A DNA stretch of 64,000 nucleotides from Halothiobacillus sp. (GCA_024635755.1 JAGXIF010000002.1:1-64000), one strand, 5' to 3'; numbered from the stretch's first letter, positions 42,086-52,940 are shown. Translations and numbers: made by a program. Notes: generated from the letters alone by a model not told the origin.

Positions 42086-43600
42086 ATGTCCGAGCACCCG
42101 CAAGAGCGACTGATCGAACGATTCAAGGAAAACCTTGCCCAGCAGGACCCGTCCCTCGAGCACCTGCAGACGCATATCTCGCATGTGTTTCTTACCGGTC
42201 CCTGGGCCTACAAGGTCAAAAAGCCGATGAATTTCGGTTTTCTCGACTTTTCCAGCCTCGATCGGCGCCGGCATTTCTGCCACGAGGAGTTGCGCCTGAA
42301 TGCCCGCCTGGCCCCCGACCTCTACGACGGCGTGATGGGCCTGGACGAGGAAGGCCAACTGATAGATGACATCGACAACGCCGAAGAGTTCGTCATCCGG
42401 ATGCGGCGGTTCGCTCAGGACGACCGATTGGACAACGTCGCCCGCCGCGTCGGGCTGGACGAGGCACTGGTCACGCAGATCGCCGACCTGATTGCCAACT
42501 TCCACGCCAAGGCCGAAGTCGCCGCCGCCGAGACCCATTTCGGCACGCCGGAGGCCGTCTGGGCGCCGATGGAGCAGAACCTGGAACAGATCGCGCCATT
42601 CCTCGAAACCGAGGCGGATCGCGAGCGCCTCGCCCGCCTCGACACCGTCTCGCGCGCCGCCTTCGAGGCCGTGCGCCCCACGCTGGCCGAGCGCAAACGG
42701 ACCGGTCATGTCCGCGAGTGCCATGGCGACATGCACCTGGCCAATATGGCCCTGCAGCATGGCGAGGTCACCATCTTCGACGGCATCGAGTTCAACGACG
42801 ATTTCCGCTGGACCGACACCGCCAATGATCTCGCCTTCGCCCTGATGGACCTGCACAAGCGCCGGCTCGTGGCCGCCGCCCGCCAACTGCTCAACCGCTA
42901 TCTCGAGGCCAGCGGCGATTACGAGGCCTTGCCGACCCTGCGCTTCTACCAGGGCTACCGTGCCGCGGTACGCGCCAAGATCGCCCTGCTCGGCCTGCGC
43001 GCCGGCATGCCGGACGAAGAGCGCGAGGAGGTCTGGCAGGACTTCCGCGACTACAGCGATCTCGCCATCGCCTTCTTCGAGCCCGCCCGCGGCGAGATCT
43101 TCATCACCGTGGGCGTCAGCGGCAGTGGCAAGTCGCTGGCCAGCAATGAATTGGTGGTCGGCCGCGGCGCCGTCCGCGTGCGCTCGGATGCCGAACGCCA
43201 GCGCCTGTTCACGGACCCGGCCGAGCGCTACACCGACATGGCCACCGACCGGACCTATGCCCGGCTCGAAGCGATCGCCCGTTTCGGGGCGGCGGCCGGC
43301 TGGCCCATGGCCATCGACGCGACCTTCCTCGGTCGGGCACGCCGCACTCGATTCCAGGGACTGGCCGAGGACATGGACGTGCCGTTCACCATCCTGTTCA
43401 TCGAATGCGACAACGAGCAATTGCTCGACTATCTCCGGGAACGTCGCGCCCACGGTCGCGACATATCCGAGGCCGACGAACAGGTACTCGAACGCCAACT
43501 GCAAAAACTCGAGCCGCTCACACCGGCCGAAGCCAGGCACTGCGTGCGCCTCAAGTGCGACGCCCCGTTCGGGCCGCAAATTGCCGAGCGCCTAAACTAA
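42086..43600 (+). CDS. Bifunctional aminoglycoside-phosphotransferase-like/ATP-binding kinase fusion
   Basis: A 504-aa two-domain protein. The first 320 residues have a phosphotransferase (APH) fold: GHVRECHGDMHLANMAL (catalytic HGDxHxxN) and DGIEFNDDFRWTDTANDLAF. From about 330 to 504 there is a P-loop kinase (FITVGVSGSGKSLASNEL), with DATFLGRARRTRF. This pairing is a widespread uncharacterised family often annotated as an aminoglycoside phosphotransferase/ATP-binding protein. Its substrate is unknown; antibiotic resistance should not be assumed. Start at 42086 with CAGGAGAG upstream; the 275-residue longer ORF start is antisense to mrcB. Confidence 0.85.
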   Translation: MSEHPQERLIERFKENLAQQDPSLEHLQTHISHVFLTGPWAYKVKKPMNFGFLDFSSLDRRRHFCHEELRLNARLAPDLYDGVMGLDEEGQLIDDIDNAEEFVIRMRRFAQDDRLDNVARRVGLDEALVTQIADLIANFHAKAEVAAAETHFGTPEAVWAPMEQNLEQIAPFLETEADRERLARLDTVSRAAFEAVRPTLAERKRTGHVRECHGDMHLANMALQHGEVTIFDGIEFNDDFRWTDTANDLAFALMDLHKRRLVAAARQLLNRYLEASGDYEALPTLRFYQGYRAAVRAKIALLGLRAGMPDEEREEVWQDFRDYSDLAIAFFEPARGEIFITVGVSGSGKSLASNELVVGRGAVRVRSDAERQRLFTDPAERYTDMATDRTYARLEAIARFGAAAGWPMAIDATFLGRARRTRFQGLAEDMDVPFTILFIECDNEQLLDYLRERRAHGRDISEADEQVLERQLQKLEPLTPAEARHCVRLKCDAPFGPQIAERLN

Positions 43601-43771
43601 CTATTGCGTAACTTGGGTTAACCGGGGCTGATCCCCGCGCTCAAGGGGAGATGAATCCGGCCCTCACCCAGCGGCGGCACACTCCTGTCGCCCCTGCCGA
43701 TCGAGGGTGATCGCTGACAAGGCTCTCGGGCGCGACGCGTCCAACACGGGCGCGTGTCAGACGGGGCGGGC
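43601..43771. other. Convergent intergenic region
   Basis: A 170-base gap between two convergent genes. It has GC-rich inverted segments (CCGGGGCTGATCCCCG near 43622) but no clear T-tailed terminator and no ORF. Confidence 0.4.
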
Positions 43772-45184
43772 CTACTCCAGCGGTTCGACTGTGGCCCCGC
43801 TGCGGATGGCATCCACGGCCAGCCGATACATGTCGATGTCCAACGGATACTCGTCGCTATCCACAAGCAGCTCGCGGAGCTCACCCTCGGAATGCGCCGT
43901 GCCGTGATAGCGCCAGTGGCGAAACAAATGGCGTTCCTCCATGCCGTCGCGCACCTCTCGAATCGCGATGGCGCCGGGATACGGCCAGGCCTTAAGCGCC
44001 AACGGCGCCAGCGCCTGCTTGAGACGCAGTCGATGAGCGATTTCGGGCTCCTTACCGGCGCACAGCCCACCACACTGCCCGATCTGGTGGGCGAAACAGG
44101 CACGCCCCGCCCCCTTCTCCAGACCAAGATATTGCGGACAGAGCCGGTACTCCTTGGCCAGTTCGCTCAAGCGTTCGCGTGCCTTCATCCGCGAGCGGAA
44201 CACCCCATGCGCTCGCCCCAAGTCCGACGGAGCCAGCTCGTCGATCTGTACCAGCGCCGGGGGGTCGCCCGATTGGTCGTCCCAGTACCAGGCGAGCAGG
44301 CCGCGACGCGCGCGCAGCCGGCGGTTGAAGATCGGCTGCTCGCTCTTGACCAGTCGAGCCTCGGTGAGCAGCGCACCGATCTCGCCGGCGGTCTCGATCC
44401 AGTCGATTTCATGGGTCTGCTGGGCGATGCGCATCTCGCGGTCGCTGCGATGGTCGTCGGAGAAGTGCGAGCGCACCCGGGCACGCAGATTGACGCTCTT
44501 GCCCACGTACAGCAGCGCGCCCTCCTCGCCGAAAAAGCGGTAGATCCCGGGCACGCCGGGTACGGCATCCAGACGGGCGGGGTCGAGGTTGGGCGGCGTG
44601 CTGGCACGACTGACCTGCCGCCTCAGGGCCTCGACCACCGCCCCGACACCGTCGCGCTCGATGAAACGGGCCACCAGGGCGGGCAGGGCCTGGCAATCGC
44701 CCATGGCACGGTGACGATCCCCCACCGGCAGACGATGTCGAGTCACCAGGCTGTCGAGGTTGTGGCGGCGCTCCGTGCGGTCCATTCGCCGCGAGAGCTT
44801 GACGGTACACAATTCACCCAACCCCAGACCCTTGCCTGCCTGACGGAAGGCATTGCGCAGAAAGCCCGCGTCGAAACGCGCGTTGTGGGCCACCAGCCAG
44901 CGGCCTTCCAACAGTCCGACCACCTCGTCGGCCAGCCGACCGAATGCCGGCGCGTCGACGACCATTTCGTCACTGATGCCGGTCAGGCGGGTGATGGTGG
45001 GCGGAATCGCCACGCCGGGGTCGATCAGGCTCTGGAACGACTCGCCGACCACGCCGTGATCAACGGGAATGATGGCGATCTCGGTCAACCGGTCACGGGT
45101 GGGCCGCGTGCCGGTGGTCTCGACGTCGACGAAGGCCAGACGCTCAAAAGGCGCCGGCAGGGATGCCAGCGCCTCGATACGCAT
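43772..45184 (-). CDS. DEDDh exonuclease/GIY-YIG nuclease fusion (Cho/UvrC-like)
   Basis: A 470-aa fusion. Residues 1-175 form a DnaQ-like 3'-5' exonuclease: LAFVDVETTGTRP (Exo I), HNARFDAGFLRNAF (Exo II) and HRAMGDCQAL (Exo III). Residues about 210-290 form a GIY-YIG endonuclease domain as in UvrC and Cho: PGVPGIYRFFGEEGALLYVGKSVNLRARVRSHF. A C-terminal region (about 320-470) has Cys pairs (CPQYLGLEKGAGRACFAHQIGQCGGLC), as in Cho/UvrC-like proteins. It probably makes and trims incisions at DNA lesions. It lies just after hom (28-base gap) but is functionally unrelated to it. Confidence 0.9.
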   Translation of the reverse strand: MRIEALASLPAPFERLAFVDVETTGTRPTRDRLTEIAIIPVDHGVVGESFQSLIDPGVAIPPTITRLTGISDEMVVDAPAFGRLADEVVGLLEGRWLVAHNARFDAGFLRNAFRQAGKGLGLGELCTVKLSRRMDRTERRHNLDSLVTRHRLPVGDRHRAMGDCQALPALVARFIERDGVGAVVEALRRQVSRASTPPNLDPARLDAVPGVPGIYRFFGEEGALLYVGKSVNLRARVRSHFSDDHRSDREMRIAQQTHEIDWIETAGEIGALLTEARLVKSEQPIFNRRLRARRGLLAWYWDDQSGDPPALVQIDELAPSDLGRAHGVFRSRMKARERLSELAKEYRLCPQYLGLEKGAGRACFAHQIGQCGGLCAGKEPEIAHRLRLKQALAPLALKAWPYPGAIAIREVRDGMEERHLFRHWRYHGTAHSEGELRELLVDSDEYPLDIDMYRLAVDAIRSGATVEPLE

Positions 45185-45212
45185 GCCGGGCTGGAACGGG
45201 TTGGTCAACCTA

Positions 45213-46559
45213 TCAAGCGTCCAGTGTCTCCACCCGCATGCGCACCACCGGGGCACGTACGGTGTCGAGCGCCTCGATCTCGGCGATCGCCTCGTTCATG
45301 TCTTTCTCCCGCACCTGGTGAGTCAGCATGACGATCGGCAGGGTGCGCTCGTCCTCGGACATCTCCTTTTGCATCATCGCCTCGATCGACACGCCGTGGT
45401 CGGCGAGGATCTGGGCGATCCGCGCCAGCACGCCCGGCTTGTCCTCGACCGCCAGCCGCAGGTAGTAGGCCGTGGCGATCGAGTCCATCGGCACCACCGG
45501 CATGTCGCTGATCTGGTCGGGCACCACCGCCAGGTGCGGCACGCGGTGCAGCGGGTCGGCGGTGAGCGTGCGCACCACGTCGACGAGATCCGCGACCACC
45601 GCGGAGGCGGTCGGCTCGGCCCCGGCGCCGGCGCCGTAGTACATGGTCGGGCCGACGGAATCGCCCCATACCAACACGGCGTTCTGCACCCCATCGACGT
45701 TCGCCAGCAGGCGACGCTCGGGGATCAGGGTCGGGTGGACGCGCAGCTCGACGCCATCGTCACGCTGGCGCGCGATACCCAGGTGCTTGATCTGGTAACC
45801 GAATTCCCCGGCGTACTCGACGTCCTCGGTCTCGATACCGCTGATGCCTTCCGTGTAGACCTCGTCGAACTTGAGTGGCATACCGAAGGCGATCGCGGCG
45901 AGGATGGTCAACTTGTGCGCCGCATCGATACCTTCCACGTCGAAGGTGGGATCGGCCTCGGCGAAGCCCAGGTACTGTGCCTCGGCGAGCACCTCGGCGA
46001 ACGCCCGGCCCTCGTCGCGCATGGCGGTGAGGATGTAGTTGCCGGTGCCGTTGATGATGCCGGCGAGCCACTCGATGCGGTTGCCCGCCAGTCCTTCGCG
46101 GATCGCCTTGATGATGGGGATGCCACCGGCTACGGCCGCCTCGAAGGCGACCATGGTGTGATGCTTTTGCGCCAGTTCGAACAGATCCATGCCCTCGTGG
46201 GCGATCAGCGCCTTGTTCGCGGTGATCACCGGCTTGCCCAGCTCCAGCGCACGACGGATCAGGTCCCCGGCCGGTTTCATCCCGCCGATCAGTTCGATCA
46301 CCACGTCGACGTCGGGGTTTTCCACCACCTCCATGGGATCGGTGGTCAACAGGATGCCTTCTAGGGGGCATATCCGCGGGGTGTCGAGATTGCGCGCCGA
46401 GGCATGCAGCACCTCGATCCGTCGCCCGGCACGCCGTGCGATTTCATCGGCGTTGTTCAACAGGACGTTGACCACGCCACCGCCGACGGTTCCCAGGCCC
46501 AGCAGCCCGACTCGGACCGGTGGCAGTTGTTCTTGATTGCTGTTCGGCATCTGGCTCAT
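45213..46559 (-). CDS. hom: Homoserine dehydrogenase
   Basis: A 448-aa monofunctional homoserine dehydrogenase with a C-terminal ACT domain. NAD-binding [16 protein letters not shown]; the catalytic domain with [45 protein letters not shown], then the ACT domain (about 365-448, [31 protein letters not shown]), which usually senses threonine. It makes homoserine for Thr and Met. It overlaps alaC by 4 bases. thrC, which usually follows, is replaced here by the exonuclease/GIY-YIG gene. Confidence 0.95.
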   Translation of the reverse strand: MSQMPNSNQEQLPPVRVGLLGLGTVGGGVVNVLLNNADEIARRAGRRIEVLHASARNLDTPRICPLEGILLTTDPMEVVENPDVDVVIELIGGMKPAGDLIRRALELGKPVITANKALIAHEGMDLFELAQKHHTMVAFEAAVAGGIPIIKAIREGLAGNRIEWLAGIINGTGNYILTAMRDEGRAFAEVLAEAQYLGFAEADPTFDVEGIDAAHKLTILAAIAFGMPLKFDEVYTEGISGIETEDVEYAGEFGYQIKHLGIARQRDDGVELRVHPTLIPERRLLANVDGVQNAVLVWGDSVGPTMYYGAGAGAEPTASAVVADLVDVVRTLTADPLHRVPHLAVVPDQISDMPVVPMDSIATAYYLRLAVEDKPGVLARIAQILADHGVSIEAMMQKEMSEDERTLPIVMLTHQVREKDMNEAIAEIEALDTVRAPVVRMRVETLDA

Positions 46560-47764
46560 TGCCCTCCCTCCGACGGTACGGGTACGCCATGGGCGCGAAA
46601 CATCGCCTTGATGCCACGAATGGCCTGGCGGGTGCGGTGTTCGTTCTCGATCAGAGAAAAGCGTACGTGGTCGTCGCCGTAATCACCGAAACCGATACCC
46701 GGCGAGACGGCCACCTTGGCCTCGGCCAGCAACAACTTGGTGAACTCCAGCGAGCCCAGGTGGGCAAAGGCCTCGGGGATCTTCGCCCAGACAAACATGG
46801 TCGCCTTGGGCGGCTCGACCGGCCAACCGGCGGCGTTCAGGCCCTCGCAAAGCACGTCGCGACGACGGCGGTACATGTCGCAGATCTCGTCGACACAGGT
46901 CTGGTCGCCTTCCAGGGCCAGGATCGAGGCCACCTGGATCGGCGTGAAGGTGCCGTAGTCGAAATACGACTTGATCCGGGCCAGGGCGTTGACCAGCGTC
47001 GGGTTGCCGACCATGAAGCCCACCCGCCAGCCGGGCATGTTGTAACTCTTCGACAGGGTGAAGAACTCGACCGCCACGTCCTTCGCACCCGGCACCTGCA
47101 TGATCGACGGCGCCTTGTAGCCATCGAAGACGATGTCGGCATAGGCCAGGTCGTGCACCACCCAGATACCCGCCTCGCGGCAGATCTCGACCACCTTCTC
47201 GAAGAACTCCAGGTCCACGCATTGCGTGGTCGGGTTCGCCGGGAAGTTGAGGATCAGCATCTTCGGCTTGGGCCAGGTTTCCTTGATCGCCCGCTTGAGC
47301 TCTTCGAAGAAATCCACGCCCGGCGTCAGACGCACATGGCGAATGTCCGCGTCGGCGATCACCGAGCCATAAGGGTGAATCGGGTAGGCCGGGTTGGGCA
47401 CCAGCACCGTATCGCCCGCCGAAAGCGTGGCCATCGCCAGGTGTCCGAGCCCTTCCTTGGAGCCGATGGTGACGATCGCCTCGGACTCGGGATCGATATC
47501 GACCCCGTAGCGGCGCTCGTACCAGTTGGCCATGGCCCGGCGCAGACGCGGGATGCCCTTGGATTGCGAATAGCGATGCGTGTCACCCCGGCGCGCGGCC
47601 TCCACCATCTTCTCGACGATATGAGGCGGGGTCGGCTGGTCCGGATTCCCCATGCCGAAGTCGACGATGTCCTCGCCGGCGGCACGCGCCTTTGCCTTGA
47701 GCTCCCCGATGATATTGAACACGTAGGGCGGCAGTCGCTTGATGCGGGCGAAATGTTCGTTCAC
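46556..47764 (-). CDS. alaC: Alanine transaminase AlaC
   Basis: A 402-aa class I/II PLP aminotransferase. I place the start at the GTG at 47764 ([22 protein letters not shown]), which aligns with AlaC; the ORF-track start adds about 80 non-homologous residues. [22 protein letters not shown], the lysine motif [17 protein letters not shown] and [16 protein letters not shown]-type tail are seen. AlaC converts pyruvate and glutamate to alanine. The alaC-hom arrangement is common in gammaproteobacteria. No clear ribosome binding site precedes the GTG, so the start is less certain than the function. Confidence 0.9.
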   Translation of the reverse strand: MNEHFARIKRLPPYVFNIIGELKAKARAAGEDIVDFGMGNPDQPTPPHIVEKMVEAARRGDTHRYSQSKGIPRLRRAMANWYERRYGVDIDPESEAIVTIGSKEGLGHLAMATLSAGDTVLVPNPAYPIHPYGSVIADADIRHVRLTPGVDFFEELKRAIKETWPKPKMLILNFPANPTTQCVDLEFFEKVVEICREAGIWVVHDLAYADIVFDGYKAPSIMQVPGAKDVAVEFFTLSKSYNMPGWRVGFMVGNPTLVNALARIKSYFDYGTFTPIQVASILALEGDQTCVDEICDMYRRRRDVLCEGLNAAGWPVEPPKATMFVWAKIPEAFAHLGSLEFTKLLLAEAKVAVSPGIGFGDYGDDHVRFSLIENEHRTRQAIRGIKAMFRAHGVPVPSEGGQ

Positions 47765-48100
47765 TTGGATACTTTGATGCGTCTTGAAGAGGTGGACGGG
47801 AAGCCGCTGCCTCGGCGCAAACACCGAAGACGGGCAAAGGCTACGAACAGTAAGGAGCGGCGGCCTGACTGTCAATGTCCCGACGCCGAAACCGCCGGCT
47901 CGATCATCGGGTCTCCCCATCGAGAAAGCGCGGCGAAATCGTCCCGGCCGCACACATGGGAAACAACCGCCTGGACGAATATCTAAAAAACCGATTGACC
48001 AAAACATCATATTATTGGCAAATGGAAAATCGGTCCACTAGGTTTACTTTCGTTTAAAAACAACGAAAACAAAAAACCAACGAAAATACTCGGAGATAAT
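47765..48100. other. AT-rich upstream region
   Basis: The gap between alaC and the chemoreceptor gene holds a clearly A+T-rich block (about 47985-48110) that stands out from the GC-rich background. It contains TATTAT and poly-A blocks that could form promoters in both directions, but I could not settle on one -35/-10 pair. Confidence 0.4.
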
Positions 48101-48214
48101 ATGATCGCCATGCTATCGGTTACCGAAACGCTGCCATGGCGCCATTACGATCGCCGGGAGAAAACCCGGCCACTCGGATATCGAATCGACGAGCAATCAT
48201 CACTAACTGACTGA
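48101..48214 (+). CDS. Possible 37-aa small ORF upstream of chemoreceptor
   Basis: ATG at 48101 with GGAG 6 bases upstream (CGGAGATAAT) opens a 37-codon frame (MIAMLSVTETLPWRHYDRRE, then a TGA). A GCCGGG-AGAAAA-CCCGGC hairpin lies inside it (48153-48170). It may be a small protein, a leader peptide affecting the chemoreceptor transcript, or chance. No relative recognised. Confidence 0.3.
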   Translation: MIAMLSVTETLPWRHYDRREKTRPLGYRIDEQSSLTD

Positions 48215-48283
48215 CAATTACTCTCAAGTGGATTGAAAACCGGCCGAAAACAATAATCACACACGCCAGGACAGGAGGTCCGC

Positions 48284-50353
48284 ATGAAGGTCAATCTTCC
48301 CGTCACGCAGAAGAATCTGGATTACCCAGCCGACATGCAGCTGATCTCGACCACCGATCTCAAGGGGCAGATCCGCTACGTGAACCACGATTTCATCAAG
48401 GTCAGCGGCTACAGCTGGGACGAACTCATCGGCCAGCCGCACAACCTGATCCGCCACCCCGACATGCCGGCGGCGGCCTTCAAGGACATGTGGCAGACCA
48501 TCAATGCGGGCAACGTCTGGAATCAGCTGGTCAAGAATCGTTGCAAGAATGGCGACCATTACTGGGTGGACGCCTACGTCACGCCCGTGTACGCCGGCGA
48601 CGAGGTCGTCGGTTACCAGTCGATCCGCACCAAGCCCAGTAAGGAGGCCATCGCGAAAGCCGAGAAGCTCTATCGGTGGATGAACGAGCAGAAGGTCGAA
48701 AAACTGCCGCGAAAGCGGCAGCTGGCCAATCTGAGCCTAGGCAAGCTGACCTTCGCCGGCTTTGCCCTGCTGATTCTGCTCAACTTCGGCCAACTGGCGA
48801 ATGCCTTGATCGAGCAGGACCGCATGGCCGAACAGGTCGCCAGTCAGGCCGAACAGATCGAGGCCCTCCGCGAGCCGGACAATAGCGACCCGGGGGCACT
48901 CGCCGGGATAGAAACCGCCGCTTTCGCCGCGCACGGCAACACCCCGGCCGTCACCCTGGCAGCGTTGGCCATCCTGGTGTCCGTCCTGGTCTACCTGATG
49001 CTGTGGCGGCGGGTCTTCCGGCCGCTCAATCACACCGGCCACATCCTCAAGCGCATGGCCGGCGGCAAGCTCAAGCAGACCATCACGGTCTCGGGACATA
49101 ACGAGATTGGTGAGCTCAACCAGTCGACCAAGCTGCTCCAGGCGCGTCTGAATACCGTGTTCGGTCAGTTCACCGAGTCGGCCATGTCGCTGACGGCGTC
49201 GGCCGACCAGTTGTCGGCCACCGGGGACGAGACCCTGCGCCGCATGGACAAGCAAACTCGCGAGGTCGAACAGGTGGCCACGGCCATGAACGAAATGGCG
49301 CAGACGGTCGACGAGGTCGCCCGCAGCGCCGCCGAGACCGCGCACGCCGTGGAGAGCGCCGATCGCGAGGCTTATGGTGGCAAGGAACAGGTCCGGCGCA
49401 CCCACGAGGCCGTGGCCGATCTGTCGGGGCAATTCGAACAGACCGCCACGGCCATCGAGTCCCTGCGCGAACATGGCGATCGCATCGACAGCATTATCCA
49501 GGTCATTGGCGGCATCGCCGATCAGACCAACCTCCTGGCGCTGAACGCCGCCATCGAGGCGGCCCGCGCCGGCGAGCACGGCCGCGGCTTTGCCGTGGTC
49601 GCCGAGGAGGTGCGTGCCCTGGCCAGCAAGACCCAGGACTCGGCCGGCGAAATCCGCGGCATGATCGAATCGCTGCGCAACGGCATTCAGAACGCCGTCA
49701 CCAATGTCGAGGACGGCCGCAATCGCATGGACCAGGTGGAAACGCAGGCCGACGCCACCGACCGAGCACTCGATTCGATTACCGAGGCAGTGGACCAGAT
49801 CAACAACATGAGCAGCCAGATCGCCACGGCCACCGAGGAGCAGAGCTCGGTCGCCGAGGAGATGAGTCGCAACATCACCACGATCAGCGGCGAGACCGAG
49901 GACACCACCGAGAACAGCCGCCAAGTCGCCACTCTGGGCAACGATCTTTCCGAGATGGCCAACGAGCTGCAAAAGCTGCTCGCGCAGTTCAACACCGACA
50001 GCAGTGCCTCCTTCGATTTCGAATCGGCCAAGGCGGCCCATCGCGCCTGGAAAACCCGGCTGCGGGCCTACCTCAACGGTGACAGTGACGCCCTCGACCC
50101 GGACAAGGTCGCATCGGATCACCAGTGCGAACTGGGACGCTGGTATTTCGGGACGGGCAAGCAGAAGTTCGGCCACCTGACCGCCATGCAGGAGATCGAG
50201 AGACCGCATCGGCAACTGCATCGCAAGGTCAAGGAAATCATCGATCTCAAGCAGGCCGGACAACGCGAACAGGCCGAGGGCGAGCTCGATCAGGTCGACC
50301 GGCTGTCCGACCGCATCGTGGCCCTCCTCGACCGCGTCGAGCGCGAGGTGTAA
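48284..50353 (+). CDS. Chemoreceptor with PAS, MCP signalling and CZB domains
   Basis: A 689-aa methyl-accepting chemotaxis protein. An Aer-like PAS domain (about 8-125: [41 protein letters not shown]) is followed by two membrane helices (about 162-180 and 225-245) enclosing a short periplasmic loop. Next come a HAMP-like segment ([22 protein letters not shown]), the MCP coiled coil with the conserved tip ([34 protein letters not shown]), and a C-terminal CZB zinc-binding domain (about 585-689; CELGRWYFG with nearby His). PAS-first, short-loop receptors of this kind often sense redox or energy state internally. No che genes are adjacent. A GGAGG site precedes the ATG. Confidence 0.93.
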   Translation: MKVNLPVTQKNLDYPADMQLISTTDLKGQIRYVNHDFIKVSGYSWDELIGQPHNLIRHPDMPAAAFKDMWQTINAGNVWNQLVKNRCKNGDHYWVDAYVTPVYAGDEVVGYQSIRTKPSKEAIAKAEKLYRWMNEQKVEKLPRKRQLANLSLGKLTFAGFALLILLNFGQLANALIEQDRMAEQVASQAEQIEALREPDNSDPGALAGIETAAFAAHGNTPAVTLAALAILVSVLVYLMLWRRVFRPLNHTGHILKRMAGGKLKQTITVSGHNEIGELNQSTKLLQARLNTVFGQFTESAMSLTASADQLSATGDETLRRMDKQTREVEQVATAMNEMAQTVDEVARSAAETAHAVESADREAYGGKEQVRRTHEAVADLSGQFEQTATAIESLREHGDRIDSIIQVIGGIADQTNLLALNAAIEAARAGEHGRGFAVVAEEVRALASKTQDSAGEIRGMIESLRNGIQNAVTNVEDGRNRMDQVETQADATDRALDSITEAVDQINNMSSQIATATEEQSSVAEEMSRNITTISGETEDTTENSRQVATLGNDLSEMANELQKLLAQFNTDSSASFDFESAKAAHRAWKTRLRAYLNGDSDALDPDKVASDHQCELGRWYFGTGKQKFGHLTAMQEIERPHRQLHRKVKEIIDLKQAGQREQAEGELDQVDRLSDRIVALLDRVEREV

Positions 50354-50476
50354 CGGCATCGCGTCGATTGCAGCTCAGTCGGCCGGCCGGCGTGCTAAGG
50401 TTCCGTCCATTCACACATGGGCCAGGGATCTCGGCCACGTGGGCTCCCTGGCCCTCAACCTGAAAGGGCCTTCCGC

Positions 50477-52045
50477 ATGAACACCCCCTCGCCTTCCCAG
50501 CAACGCCCGACCGAGACCGGCCTGGCCCGCTTCGGCGATCCGGTGGTGCTGGTGCTGACCATCGGCTTCGTCATCGCCTTCATCGGCCTGAGCCTCTACG
50601 ACGTCGATTTGGTCGCCGACGGCATTGGGGTCGGTTTCGCCTGGACCGCGAAGGCACTGGGCTCCTACTTCCAGCTGTTTCTGCTGCTGACGTTCTTCAT
50701 CGGCATCGGCGTGGCGCTCTCCCCGGCCGCACGCGCCCGGGTGGGTGATCTCGAACGCCCCGAAATGAGCACCTTTAAGTGGCTCTCGATCATCATGTGC
50801 ACCCTGCTGGCCGGCGGCGGGGTCTTCTTCGCTGCGGGCGAGCCGGTCTACCATTTTCTGGTCACGCCGCCGGCTTTCGACACCGAGGCCGGTACCGCCG
50901 AGGCGATCGCCAGCGCCTTGGCGCAGTCGTTCATGCATTGGGGCTTTCTCGCCTGGGCGGTGCTCGGCTCGCTGACCGCGGTGGTCCTGGCCTACGCCCA
51001 CTACGTCAAAGGCCAGCCGCTGCGCCCGCGCACTCTGCTCTACCCGGTCTTCGGTGAGCGGATCATGCGCGGCTGGTTCGGCGGCGTGATGGATGCCTTC
51101 TGCGTCATTGCCGTGGTCGCCGGCACCGTCGGCCCGATCGGCTTTCTCGCCACCCAGCTGAGCTTTGGCCTGTCGGAACTGTTCGGCCTGCCGGCGACCT
51201 TCGCCACGCAGCTCGGCATCCTCGCCTTCCTCGGGGCGATCTACATCACATCGGCGGTCACCGGCGTGCATCGCGGCATCCAGTGGCTCAGCCGGGCCAA
51301 CGTGCTGCTGGCGATCGCCATCGGCGTGGTGATCTTCGTCTTCGGCCCCACTCTGTTCCTGACCAATGCCTACGTGCAAGGTTTCGGCAGCTACCTCTCC
51401 TCGTTCTTCTCGATGGCGACCATGACCGCCGAGACCGCGCCGGGTTGGTGGATGCAGTGGTGGACGGTGTTCTTCTTCGCCTGGTTCATCGGCTACGCTC
51501 CACTGATGGCGGTGTTCGTCGCGCGCATCTCGCGGGGGCGCACCATCCGGCAGATGATCCTGGCCGTCGCGGTCATGGCCCCCATCGCCACCACGATCTG
51601 GTTCACCCTGCTGGGCGGCTCGGGCATCTACTACCAGATGAACGGTGTCTTCGACCTGACCGAGCCGCTGAACAACTTCCAGTTCGACGTGGCCACGCTG
51701 ACCGTCGCCCAGGCCCTGCCGGGCGGCGCCTGGATGGCCGCGGCGATCATGCTGCTGACCCTGATCTTCGTCGCCACCACGGGCGACTCCATGAGCTATT
51801 CGATTGCCATGGTCGGTTCCGGTCACGATGCGCCGCATCCGCTGGTGCGTGCCTTCTGGGGCGGCGTGATGGCGGTGATGGCCGCCATCCTGCTCTACAT
51901 GGGCGCCGGCCAGATCAGCGTGCTGCAGCAGTTCATCGTGATCACCGCGATTCCCGTCTCGCTGATCCTGCTGCCCTCGCTATGGACGGGACCACAGGCG
52001 GCCTACTCCATGGCCCGCGCCCAGGGCGTGCTGGAGAAAGACTGA
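50477..52045 (+). CDS. BCCT-family osmolyte transporter
   Basis: A 522-aa betaine/carnitine/choline transporter of the inner membrane with 12 predicted helices. The family signature is WWTVFFFAWFIGYAPLMAVFVARISRGRTIRQMI, and GGGVFFAAGEPVYHF is also characteristic. It lacks a long C-terminal regulatory tail like that of BetP. The start at MNTPSPSQQR (50477) is preferred to the ORF-track start. Substrate (glycine betaine, choline, carnitine or DMSP) cannot be told from sequence. It fits osmotic adaptation. Confidence 0.9.
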   Translation: MNTPSPSQQRPTETGLARFGDPVVLVLTIGFVIAFIGLSLYDVDLVADGIGVGFAWTAKALGSYFQLFLLLTFFIGIGVALSPAARARVGDLERPEMSTFKWLSIIMCTLLAGGGVFFAAGEPVYHFLVTPPAFDTEAGTAEAIASALAQSFMHWGFLAWAVLGSLTAVVLAYAHYVKGQPLRPRTLLYPVFGERIMRGWFGGVMDAFCVIAVVAGTVGPIGFLATQLSFGLSELFGLPATFATQLGILAFLGAIYITSAVTGVHRGIQWLSRANVLLAIAIGVVIFVFGPTLFLTNAYVQGFGSYLSSFFSMATMTAETAPGWWMQWWTVFFFAWFIGYAPLMAVFVARISRGRTIRQMILAVAVMAPIATTIWFTLLGGSGIYYQMNGVFDLTEPLNNFQFDVATLTVAQALPGGAWMAAAIMLLTLIFVATTGDSMSYSIAMVGSGHDAPHPLVRAFWGGVMAVMAAILLYMGAGQISVLQQFIVITAIPVSLILLPSLWTGPQAAYSMARAQGVLEKD

Positions 52046-52123
52046 GCCGGTGAAATCGGGCCGAAACCGGCCGGGTTCCTTGCCTATACTTCCGAGGCAT
52101 TCCATATCCCCGGAGGTGCCCGC

Positions 52124-52936
52124 ATGAACACCGCTCGCCACAACGATTTCCCCCGCCGCCAGCCACTCGCGGTTAGTCTCGCCGCCGCCGGACTCGCTGC
52201 CGGCATGGCCTGGGGCAACCCGGCCCTGGCTCAGAGTGATGATTGGCAAGCCAATGGCCAGGACCTCAACTACCCGGTCGATGGCGAGGTCTTCACCGGT
52301 TACCTGAGCCCAGCAGAGGGCGAGTCCCGCGGCACCGTGCTGCTGGTCCATGACTGGGACGGTATCGACGACTACGAACGTCAGCGCGCGGACATGCTCG
52401 CCGAGAGCGGTTATGACGCCTTCGCCGTCGATCTGTACGGCGAGGGCAACCGACCGCAGGAAACCGGCGCGAAGAAGGCGGAGACCCAGCGGCTCTATCA
52501 GGACCGTGCCCGCATGCAGAAACTGACCACCGCCGGCCTCGACTTTGCCCGCCAGCAAGGCGTGGCACCAGAGACCGTCATCATGGGCTACTGCTTCGGC
52601 GGCGCGGTCGTACTGGAGGCGGCACGCAATCGGATTGCCGATAACGTCAAGGGCTATGCCACCTTCCATGGCTCGCTGGCCACCCCCAAGGGGCAGGAAT
52701 GGCAGAACCCCGATGCCCCGATTCTGATCGCCCACGGCGGGGCCGATTCGATGATCTCCCTGGACGACGTCGCCACGCTCGGCCGCGAGCTCGAGGACGT
52801 GGACGCGACCTATGAAATCGAGATCTATTCGGGCGCCCCGCATGCCTTCACCGTGTTCGGTACCGGGGCCTACCAGGCGCGTGCCGACCAGAAATCCTGG
52901 GCCGCATTCGAGGACCTGCTCGACGAGGCCTTCTGA
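52124..52936 (+). CDS. Exported dienelactone hydrolase family protein
   Basis: A 270-aa alpha/beta hydrolase of the DLH family with a signal peptide (LAVSLAAAGLAAGMAWGNPALAQS). The nucleophile is Cys in MGYCFGGAV, as in dienelactone hydrolases, with Asp (GGADSMISL) and His (SGAPHAFTVF) completing the triad. A GGAGGTG ribosome binding site precedes the ATG. It follows the BCCT transporter by 78 bases. Its export suggests a periplasmic substrate rather than the aromatic pathway role of cytoplasmic DLH. Confidence 0.9.
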   Translation: MNTARHNDFPRRQPLAVSLAAAGLAAGMAWGNPALAQSDDWQANGQDLNYPVDGEVFTGYLSPAEGESRGTVLLVHDWDGIDDYERQRADMLAESGYDAFAVDLYGEGNRPQETGAKKAETQRLYQDRARMQKLTTAGLDFARQQGVAPETVIMGYCFGGAVVLEAARNRIADNVKGYATFHGSLATPKGQEWQNPDAPILIAHGGADSMISLDDVATLGRELEDVDATYEIEIYSGAPHAFTVFGTGAYQARADQKSWAAFEDLLDEAF

Positions 52937-52940
52937 TCAG

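Noticed and set aside
42086-43600. Aminoglycoside resistance gene
   Set aside because: The APH-like domain belongs to a chromosomal fusion family; the fold alone does not imply antibiotic modification.
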